Below the pieces are notes generated by a model, which saw only the letters and a program-made list of their open reading frames with translations, had not been told where the DNA came from and made no database searches. A stretch of 64,000 nt of DNA from CAYRNY01 sp964425755 (GTDB taxonomy: Bacteria; Chloroflexota; Anaerolineae; Aggregatilineales; Aggregatilineaceae): NCBI GenBank assembly GCA_964425755.1, contig CAYRNY010000020.1, positions 1-64,000 of the forward strand. The letters are read 5' to 3'. Both the position numbers and the translations under genes were made by a program. Position 1 is the stretch's first letter, and each line of letters begins with the position of its first letter. Below, piece after piece: positions 26,286-35,542 of the stretch.

Positions 26286-26651
26286 TCAGCGTATGCTGTG
26301 ATGCTGGTCGGATTCCTGTTCGCGGGCCAATAGCAATGCTTCAAGGTCGTAGACATCGTCGTCGTCGAGGTCCTCGATCAGGCGCTCAATGCGGCGCGGG
26401 TCGCGGTGTTTTTGCTTGGCGCGCACGCGCGAGCCGCCGGGTCGTTCCGCCTGGGCGCTGCTTTGCCAGATCGCGCGTGTGCTGCTGGTGACGGCGACGG
26501 TCAGCATCAGCATGATCGCCAGTATCACAACCGCCATCGGGCCTTCTATGATGGTTCCGGTAATGATCACCGCCGCCGCGATGAGCGCCATCATCAGCGT
26601 AAACGCGATCCAGATGATCACTGTTGCCGCAAGACGCATCGAGTCGTTCAT
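26286..26651 (-). CDS. Small two-helix membrane protein (copy B)
   Basis: A 121-residue paralogue of the following gene: two membrane helices (about 7-31 and 36-57), a basic linker and the tail RIERLIEDLDDDDVYDLEAL then LLARE. It ends with a His-containing stretch (DQHHSIR). The family is unknown to me. I chose the ATG with AAGGAT 8 bases before it rather than a GTG two codons earlier, which would be too close to that site. The gap to the upstream DUF4013 gene is 11 bases, so the two are one transcript. Confidence 0.7.
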   Translation of the reverse strand: MNDSMRLAATVIIWIAFTLMMALIAAAVIITGTIIEGPMAVVILAIMLMLTVAVTSSTRAIWQSSAQAERPGGSRVRAKQKHRDPRRIERLIEDLDDDDVYDLEALLLAREQESDQHHSIR

Positions 26652-26662
26652 GACCACGATCC

Positions 26663-27328
26663 TTATGCTAGCGGGCTGCGCTTATCTTTTCCCGCGACCT
26701 GCAGCGCCGCCTGCCCGATCAGGTGCCCGGTGATCACCTGCCAGAAGAATATCACCAGCGGCGCGCCGATGCACGTCACGGTGAAGGCCGACATCAGCAC
26801 CCCGCCCACAAACGCCAGCCCGATCATATACAGCGCAAGCTCAAGCAACAACATCGTATGCTCGCGCACGTCATCCCACAGGTCGCGCAGGCCGATGAAC
26901 GCGTTGAAGTTTCCCGTTTCGGCAAAGCGGATCATGCCCATGCCGAAGAACACGGTCGAGAGCACCAACTGCACCAGCATGAACCCGCCCAGGCACAGCG
27001 CAAGGCACAGGAACAGCAGCACGCCAAGGTCCGAATCGGCCAGCACCGTGTAGCCGAACCCCAGCACGCAGCCGAGAATGATCAACGGCAGGTTATAAAA
27101 GACCCAGGCGACGAAGACGACCAAGCCATCGCTGATCGCCGGGCCGATGTCGGCGGCACCGGGCAGCGGGCGGCGCTTGCCGCGCAGGACGGCCCGCGCA
27201 ACGTAAGCCTGGTAGCCCAGCGGCACGAACGGCAGAAACGCAAACAACATCACGAACGTGCCGACCAGCGTCTTCGTGAGCCAGTCCTCATCGTCAAACG
27301 GGAAACGCAGCGCGCGCATCAGGTCCAT
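26663..27328 (-). CDS. DUF4013 membrane protein (copy A)
   Basis: A 221-residue membrane protein of the DUF4013 family and the first gene of the A-B-B'-A' set. The N-terminal segment DLMRALRFPFDDEDWLTKTLVG matches that of the other DUF4013 copy, and a family GYQAYVARAVLRGKRRPLP loop follows the first helix. Five to six hydrophobic helices are predicted. No catalytic residues are apparent and the function is unknown. The ATG has a strong AGGAGG site. Confidence 0.8.
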   Translation of the reverse strand: MDLMRALRFPFDDEDWLTKTLVGTFVMLFAFLPFVPLGYQAYVARAVLRGKRRPLPGAADIGPAISDGLVVFVAWVFYNLPLIILGCVLGFGYTVLADSDLGVLLFLCLALCLGGFMLVQLVLSTVFFGMGMIRFAETGNFNAFIGLRDLWDDVREHTMLLLELALYMIGLAFVGGVLMSAFTVTCIGAPLVIFFWQVITGHLIGQAALQVAGKDKRSPLA

Positions 27329-27513
27329 AAACGTATCGTCCTCCTGCGGGATGTGGCGCGAATTCTATACACAGTATACGCGATTCTCGTGACCGGCGTT
27401 GCGTGGATGGCGCCGACTTGCGGCGCAGAGGCAAACAAACGAGCGAGCCAGTGGGTGTGCCACACGCGCTCGCTCGTATTGCCGGTGACCCGGTCCCGCT
27501 GCCGGACGTGCGC

Positions 27514-29721
27514 TCAGTCGCGGACCGCGAGCGTGATCTCCGCCGGGGCGAGCCGCGCGGTCGTCGCCCGCAGCGTGACCTTGCCCGGGGCATGCATCGC
27601 CTTGACGAACAGCGCCGCCTGGCCGCCCATCAGCGCGAGCGGGTTTTCGCCGATCAACTCGGCAGGGCCGCTGATCGCAAAGTCGATCACCGACTGCGTG
27701 TAGGGCAGCCGGTTGCCGTACCGGTCCACGATGCGCACGATCAGGCGCGTCATGTCCGACCCGTCGGCGATCAGTTCGGTTGAATCGAGGCTGAGTTCCA
27801 GCGCGTGGGGCAGGCCGCTGGCCGCGATGCAACGTTCGGCGACCTGCTGGCCGTTGACGTAGCCCACCACGCGCAGATCGTGATGCCGCTTCTGGCCCCA
27901 GAAGTCTTTGAACCCGGTGACCTTGACCGGCGGGTGGGGCAGGTTGGGGAACGTCTCACGATCGGGACGGAACCGCCCGAGCTCCTCGTCCCCGACGAAA
28001 ACCTGAATCTCGTCGCAGTTGGTGAAGACCCACGTCGGCTCGAACCCGCCTTCGCTGCGCTCGCCTTTGGCCCAGATCGTCGCGGGCTGCAGCACGACGC
28101 GCCGGGCCGGGTCGATCTGGCTGCCGTAAAGATACGCGGCGTACTTGGGCAGGCGGAAGATGTCCATCACGCCGTGGTAGCAGATGCGATCCCCGGAGCC
28201 GAACTCAACGTGGGTGTTGTAGTCGAACGCGCACCACCCGATCGCCCCCGCGACGCGTTCCATGCCGAGCTGCTTGTCCTGAATCCGCGCGTGGCGCAGC
28301 GCGTGCTCGACCAGGCGCTCTTCCTGGTCCCAGGGTTTGGTGGGGAACATGTGCCCGTTGAACTCGGTGACGAGGTGCGGGGTATGTTCCGGTTCCTGCA
28401 CGTCGTTTGAGAAGTCGTTGAAAGTGTACACGTCCTCTAAGAACTCGCTGCCCAGGTAGAAGCGCACACCCCCCGTCTGGCGCGTCGGGTCGAGTTCGTG
28501 GGCCAGCCGGTTCGTCGCGCTGTAGAACTCGCTGTCATCCCACGATTCGTTGATCCGCACGCCCCACAGGATGATCGAGGGGTGGTTCCAGTCGCGCTCG
28601 ATCATCGCGCGCACGTCGCGCAGGCTGAGCGCCTTCCAGTCGTCGTCACCGATGTGCTGCCAGCCGGGGATCTCTTCAAACACCAGCAGCCCGATCTCGT
28701 CGCAGCGGTCGAGGAAATACGGCGACTGCGGGTAGTGCGAGGTGCGCACGATGTTACAGCCCAGCTCGAACTTGACGATATCGGCGTCCAGTTGCTGCAG
28801 GCGGGCCGGGGCCGCCGCGCCGATGTAGGGATAGGTCTGGTGCCGGTTCAGGCCGATCAGGTCCACGCGCTCGCCATTGAGGTAGAAACCGCCGTCCTTG
28901 CGGAATTCAGCCTCGCGGAAGCCAAAGCGCTTGACCAGGAAATCCAGCGGCTCGCCGGTGCCCGATTGCGGCATGCCGTCCGTGTTCAACCCGGCGCAGC
29001 ACAGGTACAGCGTCGGGCTGTCGAGCGTCCATAGCTCGTAGTTGTCCGGCGGCAGCTCGAGCGTCACCTTCCGTACCGCGCCCGCCGGGACCGTGACCTG
29101 CGCGTGCGCGTAATCCTGGTGTGTATCGCACGACACGCCGCTGTAGACGGTGCGTGTTTCGTCGGCGTTGCCTTGGTTGCGCACCCACACATCGACCGCG
29201 ACATACGGCTTGCCGCTGAGCACGTCCTGCGGGCGCACGAAGACGTTTGCGATGTGCACCGGCTCGACATAGCGCAACCACACGTCGCGGTAGATGCCGC
29301 CAAAGGCGAGGTAGTCCACCACGAAGCCGAACGGCGGGATATCCTCGCGCTCGGTCGAGTCAAGCTGCACTTGCAGCACGTTCGTCCCTTCGGGGTTCAG
29401 GTGCCCGGTGATGTCGAATGCGAACGGGGTATAACCGCCTCTGTGCTCCTCGAACGTGTGCCCGTTGATCGACACCGTCGCGGCAGTCATCGCGCCGTCG
29501 AAGTCGAGGTACACGCGCCGCCCATTGAGCGGTTCGGGCAGCGCAAAATGCTTGCGGTAGGTCGAGATGAAGGTGTATTCGCTGGTGTCAAAATTGTGGT
29601 GCGGCAAGAGTGTGTTGGTGTGTGGCAGCGTGACGCGCTCGAAGGCACTGTCGGGCGCGTCCAGGGGCAGGTCGGTGGCGGCGTAAAGCCAGTTGTCGTT
29701 AAACAGTTGTACGGTACGCAC
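27514..29721 (-). CDS. GH2 family beta-glycosidase
   Basis: A 735-residue glycoside hydrolase of family 2 (beta-galactosidase, mannosidase or glucuronidase group). The order is sugar-binding jelly roll (about 1-165), immunoglobulin-like domain (170-270) and TIM barrel (275-560), then a C-terminal Ig-like Big/DUF4982-type region (from about 600). The acid/base Glu is in RDWNHPSIILWGVRINES, where the usual GNE is INE, and the nucleophile is the Glu of LVTEFNGH. No signal peptide is present, so it acts on imported oligosaccharides. The start is GTG with AAGGA ten bases before it. A LacI-type operator lies upstream. The substrate is unresolved. Confidence 0.88.
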   Translation of the reverse strand: MRTVQLFNDNWLYAATDLPLDAPDSAFERVTLPHTNTLLPHHNFDTSEYTFISTYRKHFALPEPLNGRRVYLDFDGAMTAATVSINGHTFEEHRGGYTPFAFDITGHLNPEGTNVLQVQLDSTEREDIPPFGFVVDYLAFGGIYRDVWLRYVEPVHIANVFVRPQDVLSGKPYVAVDVWVRNQGNADETRTVYSGVSCDTHQDYAHAQVTVPAGAVRKVTLELPPDNYELWTLDSPTLYLCCAGLNTDGMPQSGTGEPLDFLVKRFGFREAEFRKDGGFYLNGERVDLIGLNRHQTYPYIGAAAPARLQQLDADIVKFELGCNIVRTSHYPQSPYFLDRCDEIGLLVFEEIPGWQHIGDDDWKALSLRDVRAMIERDWNHPSIILWGVRINESWDDSEFYSATNRLAHELDPTRQTGGVRFYLGSEFLEDVYTFNDFSNDVQEPEHTPHLVTEFNGHMFPTKPWDQEERLVEHALRHARIQDKQLGMERVAGAIGWCAFDYNTHVEFGSGDRICYHGVMDIFRLPKYAAYLYGSQIDPARRVVLQPATIWAKGERSEGGFEPTWVFTNCDEIQVFVGDEELGRFRPDRETFPNLPHPPVKVTGFKDFWGQKRHHDLRVVGYVNGQQVAERCIAASGLPHALELSLDSTELIADGSDMTRLIVRIVDRYGNRLPYTQSVIDFAISGPAELIGENPLALMGGQAALFVKAMHAPGKVTLRATTARLAPAEITLAVRD

Positions 29722-29760
29722 GGGATATTGTCCTTTAAAAATGCTCCGTTTGCGGCAATA

Positions 29761-29773
29761 GTTAAGCGCTTAC
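29761..29773. promoter_or_regulatory. LacI/GalR-type operator upstream of the GH2 gene
   Basis: The palindrome GTTAAGCGCTTAC has the central CG dinucleotide and AAGCGCTT core common to LacI-family operators. It is 40-52 bases upstream of the glycosidase start, within the expected promoter. No LacI-family gene is in the window. Confidence 0.5.
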
Positions 29774-29891
29774 CTACCGCGCTAAAGATGATCCCCTGCG
29801 CGGGGATACTGGGTTAGTCTGCTTGTCGTTGTCTGCTATTGTACCGCAGCTTGCGCCACAGGGGAATACGGCCAGATGCGGATATACGGGT

Positions 29892-31232
29892 TTACTCGCC
29901 CGGCGCGATCCAGTACAGCTTGCTGTAGAACTGGTCTCCGATGTAGTCGCTGCCTGGCACCCGTGCGAGGTTCTCGCGCAGCAGTTCAGTTGTCGTGCCG
30001 CGTTCCAGGTCGGTTACGTAGACCGCCGTAAACTGCTCTGCCACGCTGCCGCCGACCCACGCCACAAAACGCTCGTCCGGGCTGAGGGCGATGTACGTTT
30101 CTTCGCGATAGGGGGCACTGGCCTGGGCCAGCCCCACGCCCGTGAAGACCTGAGCCGCGAGCGTGACCGGCTCCGCGTCGCCAGGCAGGTAGTGCTGCAA
30201 CTGCACCACCGGCGGGTTGACGATCTTGCAGTCCGGGATCGTCCATTCAAGCACCAACATGCTGCCGTCCGCCAGTGGCGTCAGGTTGGAAAGGCGGTAC
30301 ACGTCATGAGCCGTGTGCAGTGTTTCCTGCTGGGGCTGATCGTCGGTGTCGTCGATCAGCGCGATGTGCCATGTATCGCAGGGGGCGCCCGGTGCCGGGT
30401 ATACCTCGCCGTTGGGTCCGGTGATGACCGGGCGTTGTTCTTCCACCGCTTTGAATCCGGCGGGGGGCACTATCGCCAATCCTTCCGCTTCAACCAAAAC
30501 CTCAAACTGTTCTGGATCGGCGTTGAGCGCGTCGATGTCGATCTCGACCGGGGCACGCGCGCCCGTCGCCGGGTCCAGGATTGTGATATCGTGATAGACT
30601 GTCGTGCCGATCCCCGCGCCGCTGGTTTCGTATGTGCTGTCTACCAGCAGCAACCGCCCGTCGGCCAGCCAGTGCGTCACGAAGTTTGTGGCGTCTGCGA
30701 TGTGTTGGTAGCCGGTGCCGTCGCGCCGCACGAGGGCCAACCCCCGCGTTGAAAGGCCCAGCAACACCCACTGGTGATCGGGTGACCAGTTCCCATACCA
30801 GTATGACGCGAACGACTCCTGCAGATCGGCCAGTTGGATCGTCTCCCGCGTTGAGAGGTCGGTCAGGTAAACGCCCGTGTAGCGATCATTGGCCGGCGCG
30901 CCGTAGACGATGGCATCCCGGTCAGGGGCCAGGCGGAGGTAATCGGTGTCGATGTTCTCCGCGACCAGCAGCGGCCTGTTGCCCTCCGGCCTGGGGAAGG
31001 CGTAGAGGTAGACGGACGCGCCGCGTACGATCAGCAACGCGCCATCTTGCGGCAATCCCTGCGGGTCCGGCGTCGGGGTGACGGTGGGGACAGCGGTCGC
31101 GGTGCTGGGCGGGCTGGTGGGCGGGGCCTGCAACACGACCTGTTCAGCGTCGTCACCGCTGCCGCACGCGGCCAGAGCGATCAGCAGCATGCCAACGACC
31201 ACAAGCCACAGGTAGACACGATACACCGGCAT
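29892..31232 (-). CDS. Lipoprotein with TolB-like beta-propeller repeats
   Basis: A 446-residue protein with a lipobox (LIALAAC, Cys at about residue 22) and a Thr/Pro-rich spacer to about residue 55, so it is probably lipid-anchored outside the membrane. The rest is beta-rich with degenerate propeller blades, for example GNWSPDHQWVLLGLS, YLRLAPDRDAIVYGAP and the late YIALSPDERFVAWVG. Function is unknown; a surface-binding role is likely. It lies 119 bases downstream of znuB and could be read from the zinc operon, but nothing in it points to metal binding. The ATG has AAGGAT just upstream. Confidence 0.75.
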   Translation of the reverse strand: MPVYRVYLWLVVVGMLLIALAACGSGDDAEQVVLQAPPTSPPSTATAVPTVTPTPDPQGLPQDGALLIVRGASVYLYAFPRPEGNRPLLVAENIDTDYLRLAPDRDAIVYGAPANDRYTGVYLTDLSTRETIQLADLQESFASYWYGNWSPDHQWVLLGLSTRGLALVRRDGTGYQHIADATNFVTHWLADGRLLLVDSTYETSGAGIGTTVYHDITILDPATGARAPVEIDIDALNADPEQFEVLVEAEGLAIVPPAGFKAVEEQRPVITGPNGEVYPAPGAPCDTWHIALIDDTDDQPQQETLHTAHDVYRLSNLTPLADGSMLVLEWTIPDCKIVNPPVVQLQHYLPGDAEPVTLAAQVFTGVGLAQASAPYREETYIALSPDERFVAWVGGSVAEQFTAVYVTDLERGTTTELLRENLARVPGSDYIGDQFYSKLYWIAPGE

Positions 31233-31351
31233 ATCCTTGTCACGCAAATGTGCGAAGCCTTTATACGCCAGGGGTCCGGCCCGCAATCACCGGCCCCGCC
31301 CCCTGGCGAGTTGCATCTGTATGCATATACGCGTTGTGCTACCTGTTTTCG

Positions 31352-32308
31352 TTACTTGTGCGGTGAAAGCGCCGGCGCTTGCCGCGCGGTGAAGCGCCCC
31401 ACCAGCGCCTTGACCTGCTGCTGCGCGAACACCAGCAGGAAGATCGCGGTCGCCGTGAGCACGATCGCCGGGCCGGTGGCGATATCCTGGTGAAACGAGA
31501 TGTAGAAGCCGATCACGCTCGACGTCGCGCCGATCAACGCGCTGACGGCCATCATCGGCAGCAGGCGCTTGGTGAGCAGGTTCGCGGTGGCGGCGGGCGT
31601 CACCAGCAGCGCGACCATCAGCGCGATGCCGACCGTCTGCAGCGCGACCACGATCGTGATCGCGATCAGCACCAGCAGCAGCAGTCGCAGCCGTTCGGTG
31701 GGCAGGCGCAGCGTCTTTGCCAGCGTCGGGTCGAACGAGATGATCATGAACTCCTTGAAGAACAGCGCCACCAGCGCCAGCACGATCACGCTGAACGTGA
31801 CGATCAACTGCAGGTCAGCGCTTGACACGCCGAGAATCTGCCCAAACAGGATATGCGTCAGGTCGCCCGCGTAGTTATCAATGCGCGAGATCATGGCGAT
31901 GCCCAGCGCGAACATCGCCGCGAAGACCACGCCGATCGCGGTGTCCTCGCGTACTTTTTCGTGCCGCGTGAGGTAGCCGATGCCCAGCGCGCTGAGGATG
32001 CCCGCCGCCAGGCCGCCCCAGAACAGGTTCTCCGTCTCGCCGTTGGCGCGCTGGTACATCAGCGCCACGCCCGGCAGGACGGCGTGCGCCAGCGCGTCGC
32101 CGAAGAACGTCATGCCGCGCACCACGACGAAGGTGCCCATCACGCCGCTGACGATGCCGACCAGGATCGCCGCTTCCAGGCTGCGCGTCAGCAGCGGGTA
32201 TTGCAGCGGGGCAAGCACCCAGGTATCGACGTGCGTGACCAGGGTTTGCCAGGCATCTTGCAGCGCGTCCCACACGCCGCCATCCGCGAGCACGGGCCAC
32301 ACCAGCAT
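31352..32308 (-). CDS. znuB: Zinc/manganese ABC transporter permease
   Basis: A 318-residue ABC-3 family permease with about eight to nine membrane helices. Family marks are FVVVRGMTFFGDALAHAVLPGVA near residue 65-85 and the late SFDPTLAKTLRLP segment that faces the ATPase. It forms the channel for Zn2+ (or Mn2+) delivered by ZnuA. The gene is last in the zur-znuA-znuC-cobW-surE-znuB set, with one base between the surE stop and its ATG. Its separation from the ATPase by two genes is unusual. Zinc as substrate is inferred from Zur, the His-rich ZnuA and the COG0523 GTPase. Confidence 0.9.
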   Translation of the reverse strand: MLVWPVLADGGVWDALQDAWQTLVTHVDTWVLAPLQYPLLTRSLEAAILVGIVSGVMGTFVVVRGMTFFGDALAHAVLPGVALMYQRANGETENLFWGGLAAGILSALGIGYLTRHEKVREDTAIGVVFAAMFALGIAMISRIDNYAGDLTHILFGQILGVSSADLQLIVTFSVIVLALVALFFKEFMIISFDPTLAKTLRLPTERLRLLLLVLIAITIVVALQTVGIALMVALLVTPAATANLLTKRLLPMMAVSALIGATSSVIGFYISFHQDIATGPAIVLTATAIFLLVFAQQQVKALVGRFTARQAPALSPHK

Positions 32309-32309
32309 G

Positions 32310-33122
32310 CTAATCTCCGTGATCTCCGTTCAGTACGTGACGCAGCAAGTCGCGCCGGACGCGCGCGGTCATGTCCAGCGTCAGCGGCGTGACCGACACC
32401 AGCCCCGCGCGCAGTGCGCCTACATCCGACGCGGGATCGACGGTCGCTTCCGGGTTGAGCGCGTAGCCGGGGCGACCTTCGTCTTGCAGGTCTTGGCGTT
32501 CCGGGCGCGTGGCGACGAAGTACGGCCCGCGTTCGAGATGTGTCAATTGCCAGTCCGTTTCCGGCGTGGCGCTGGCGGGGATATCGATCTTCAGCACGTC
32601 CACATCCGGCGGGCGCGCTGCCCCGAGCCAGCGTTCCGCGAACAGCCGCGTGAAGTGCAGCGCCGCGCCGAAGTCGACGCGGTGATCGTTGCTGTAGTGC
32701 TGCTCCGGCGGGACCTCGAACGACACCGCCAGCGCCGGGATGCCGTGATCCGCCGCTTCAAGCGCCGCCCCGACCGTGCCGGATGCGGTGATGCCCGTGC
32801 CGAGGTTTTCGCCGTAATTGATGCCGGATACCGCGAGGTCGGGCCGGCGGTCGCTCAGTTCGAGCAGCGCGTGCTGCACCGCCTGCGCCGGGGACGCGTT
32901 CGCCGCGTAACCGGGCCACTGCTGCTCGCCGTAGCGCACGGTTTCCTCGCGGATGCGCCCGTCACTGAACACGGGGAAGCTGCGTCCCATGCCGGACTGC
33001 TGCACGCTCGGCGCGACGATCAGCAGGTCGCCCAGCGGGTCGAGCGCCGCCGCTGCCGCGGCCAGCCCCGGCGAGTGGATGCCATCATCGTTCACGATCA
33101 GGATCAACGGTCGTTGTGTCAT
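32310..33122 (-). CDS. surE: 5'/3'-nucleotidase SurE
   Basis: A 270-residue SurE-type metal-dependent phosphatase that removes phosphate from nucleoside 5'- and 3'-monophosphates. The signature ILIVNDDGIHSPGL holds the Asp pair at residues 11-12 that bind the divalent metal; APSVQQSGMGRSF supplies the Ser and the SGINYGENLGTGITASGTVG region the Asn ligand. Size and motifs are complete. Its ATG overlaps the cobW stop by 4 bases and its stop is one base from znuB, so it is translationally locked inside the zinc operon. That location is not typical; a zinc-independent or zinc-responsive role is possible. Confidence 0.93.
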   Translation of the reverse strand: MTQRPLILIVNDDGIHSPGLAAAAAALDPLGDLLIVAPSVQQSGMGRSFPVFSDGRIREETVRYGEQQWPGYAANASPAQAVQHALLELSDRRPDLAVSGINYGENLGTGITASGTVGAALEAADHGIPALAVSFEVPPEQHYSNDHRVDFGAALHFTRLFAERWLGAARPPDVDVLKIDIPASATPETDWQLTHLERGPYFVATRPERQDLQDEGRPGYALNPEATVDPASDVGALRAGLVSVTPLTLDMTARVRRDLLRHVLNGDHGD

Positions 33123-34486
33123 GTGTCAGGTTGCCCATCCTCTTCTGTTGCAGCGCCGGAACCGGCGGAGTCCTCGTCCAGCGTGTCCAATCGTGCCAGC
33201 AGGTCCGGCGAGAGCACCAGCCCGTCCGCGCTGCCTTCCTCGTCAAAGGGGTAATCTTCCCATTCCGGGAACGGATCGTCAAATGCGGCCCATCCCGCGC
33301 GCCCCAGCGCCAGTTCGTCATCGGTCAGCAGGCAGCGTTCAAGCTGCGCGATCATCGCCGCGTGGTCCATGTGCAGGCCGATGAAGACCAGTTCCTGCCG
33401 CCGGTCGCCGTGTTCGTCGTCCCACACGGCGGTGATCGTCGCCAGCTCGCGCGGGTCGTCGGGCCAGTCGTCGCGCGGCGTGTCGGCCCACCACGTCCCG
33501 ACCAGGTCCAGCACCAGCTCGCTGCCCGCCTGCGACCACAGGATCGTGTCTTCGGGGCGCGTGGCGAGCCAGAGCGTGCCCTTCGAGCGCAGCACCGGGT
33601 CCAGCAGGTCGCTCTGCACGAAGTCGGATAGCCGCGCGGGGTGAAACGGTCGCCGCGCGCGGAACACGAAACTGCTCACGCCGTACGCGCCGATGTGTGT
33701 GTCGAGATCGTGCGCGTGGTCGTGCGCGCCGTGATCGTGTTCGTGGTGCGTGTGGTCGGCGTGCGCGTGCTGTTCGGCGTCGGTCCAGGTCGGGATCAGC
33801 GAGACCTGGTCGAAGTCGAACGCGCCCGTGTTCATGATCGCGCTGACCGGCACCTGCCCGTAGGTCGCTTTCAGGATGCGCGCGCGGCTGTTGAGCCGCC
33901 GCAGCACGCTTTCCAGCCGCGCGACCTGTTCCCCGCTGGCGCGATCGAGCTTGTTGATGATGATCACGTCCGCGAACTCGACCTGTTCGACCAGCAGCGC
34001 CGCCAGCGGGATATCACCGTCCGTGTCGTCGTCACCGTGCGCGCGGTAGGTTTCCAGCCATTGCGACGCATCGACCACCGTCACGGTCGTGTCCAGCCGC
34101 GCGATCTCGCCCAGCACGCGCCCTGCCGTGTCCGGCAACGTGAACGTGGTCGCGATCGGCAGTGGCTCCGACATGCCGCTGGCCTCGATCAGCAGGTAGT
34201 CGAAGCGCCCCTCGCGTGCCAGCTGCGCGACCTCGTGCAGCAGGTCGTCGCGCAGCGTGCAGCAAATGCAGCCGTTGGACATCTCGACCAGGCGCTCGTC
34301 CACGCGGCTGAGCGCGGCGCGACCCTGCACAAGCTGCGCGTCGATGTTGATTTCGCTCATGTCGTTGACGATCACGGCGACGCGCAGCCCTTCGCGGTTG
34401 TTCAGAATGTGGTTCAGCACGGTCGTTTTTCCGGCCCCTAGAAAGCCGGACAGCACCGTGACGGGAAGTTGGGATTGTTTGTTCAT
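33119..34486 (-). CDS. COG0523 (CobW/YciC/ZigA-like) metallochaperone GTPase
   Basis: A 455-residue G3E GTPase. The P-loop GFLGAGKTT is at residues 14-22, the zinc-binding CxCC motif (SNGCICC) at about 70-76, the Walker B-type ESTD equivalent is LLIEASG and the guanine motif is NKLD at about 175. A His-rich linker (about 235-262, more than ten His) precedes the CobW C-terminal domain. Such proteins use GTP to pass zinc to client enzymes under zinc shortage. The setting next to Zur and ZnuABC supports the zinc subgroup rather than cobalt or nitrile hydratase. A 121-base gap with a heptamer repeat separates it from znuC. Confidence 0.92.
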   Translation of the reverse strand: MNKQSQLPVTVLSGFLGAGKTTVLNHILNNREGLRVAVIVNDMSEINIDAQLVQGRAALSRVDERLVEMSNGCICCTLRDDLLHEVAQLAREGRFDYLLIEASGMSEPLPIATTFTLPDTAGRVLGEIARLDTTVTVVDASQWLETYRAHGDDDTDGDIPLAALLVEQVEFADVIIINKLDRASGEQVARLESVLRRLNSRARILKATYGQVPVSAIMNTGAFDFDQVSLIPTWTDAEQHAHADHTHHEHDHGAHDHAHDLDTHIGAYGVSSFVFRARRPFHPARLSDFVQSDLLDPVLRSKGTLWLATRPEDTILWSQAGSELVLDLVGTWWADTPRDDWPDDPRELATITAVWDDEHGDRRQELVFIGLHMDHAAMIAQLERCLLTDDELALGRAGWAAFDDPFPEWEDYPFDEEGSADGLVLSPDLLARLDTLDEDSAGSGAATEEDGQPDT

Positions 34487-34495
34487 GAGTTAGTC

Positions 34496-34509
34496 GTTTG
34501 CAGTTTGCA
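34496..34509. repeat. Two perfect heptamer units, GTTTGCA
   Basis: Two identical seven-base units lie in the 121-base gap between znuC and the COG0523 gene, a few bases upstream of the latter's start. They are part of the heptamer class found at several intergenic sites in the window. Confidence 0.4.
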
Positions 34510-34607
34510 GTGCCTGGCTGATGGTTTCTCGTTCCTGGTTACCGGGTGTTGGCAGGCGCGATCGACATCGCTTGCCCGGCTGCCGGCGACTATCCAGCGC
34601 CGTGCAG

Positions 34608-35477
34608 CTACTGGCCGTAATCGTGTTCGTGACAGGGCTTATCCGCGATGACGTGGTATTGATCCCCGTCGCGGATCAGCGCGATGCGGTCGCCGAAGGT
34701 CTCCGCGAGATTGTCCGGCGTGTAGACTTCCTGCGGCGGGCCAAACGCGATCATACGGCCCTTGTTGATCAGCATCAGCTTGTCGTAGTGCGTCGCTGCC
34801 TGCACGAGATTATGCGTCGCCAGCAGCACCGCGACACCTTCCTCGCGCAGCACGTCGAGCACCTGGAAGATATCCGTTTCGGCGGTGGCGTCCACGCCGC
34901 TGAACGGCTCGTCGAGCAGCAGCACGCTGGCCTGCTGCGCCAGCGCCCGCGCCACGAACACGCGCCGCCGCTGCCCGCCGCTGAGTTCCCCGATCTGCCG
35001 CTTGCGTAGCTCCCACATGCCGACGCGTTTCAGAGCGTCGCGCACGGCGTCGCGGTCGCGTTTGCGCGGGGGGAGAATATACCCGATCTGGCGCGCGCGG
35101 CCCATCATCACCACGTCCCACACCGTCACGGGGAAGGTCGTGTCGATCTGCTCGTGCTGCGGCACATAACCGACCATCGCGTGGCTCTCTTTGCACGACG
35201 CGCCCATGATCGAGATCGCGCCCTGGTGCGGCAGCAAGCCGACCAGCGCCTTGAACAGCGTCGATTTGCCCGCGCCGTTCGGCCCGACGATGCCGATGCG
35301 CTCGCTGGCGTGCACGTCGAACGTGAACCCCGCCAACGCGCGCTGGCCGTTGTAGCCTGCCGCGAGATCGCGCACCGTCATGACGAGTTCGTGTTCCAGG
35401 CACTCGTCGATCTGGGCGGACCGGTCAGCCCGTGTTGGGTCGCGGCGGAAGATGTCCGGTAGGCTGATATCGACCAT
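34608..35477 (-). CDS. znuC: Zinc ABC transporter ATP-binding protein
   Basis: A 289-residue ABC ATPase. Walker A is VGPNGAGKST, the Q-loop is GYVPQHEQI, the signature is LSGGQRRRV and Walker B is VLLLDEPF followed by an H-loop in LLATHNL. The sequence GYVPQ and HDYGQ end fit metal-type ABC-3 transporters. It powers import through ZnuB. I chose the ATG before VDISLPD, which has AGGATGG 5-6 bases upstream; another ATG three codons earlier is possible. The first 25 residues are extra to the family. The C-terminus has CHEHDYGQ, a possible metal-binding tail. It follows znuA by 65 bases. Confidence 0.9.
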   Translation of the reverse strand: MVDISLPDIFRRDPTRADRSAQIDECLEHELVMTVRDLAAGYNGQRALAGFTFDVHASERIGIVGPNGAGKSTLFKALVGLLPHQGAISIMGASCKESHAMVGYVPQHEQIDTTFPVTVWDVVMMGRARQIGYILPPRKRDRDAVRDALKRVGMWELRKRQIGELSGGQRRRVFVARALAQQASVLLLDEPFSGVDATAETDIFQVLDVLREEGVAVLLATHNLVQAATHYDKLMLINKGRMIAFGPPQEVYTPDNLAETFGDRIALIRDGDQYHVIADKPCHEHDYGQ

Positions 35478-35542
35478 GTGTGCCATCCTGTTCACATCTC
35501 TGCGGCCACTGCGTGCCCGGTGTGCGGGCACGGCGTGCCGCG

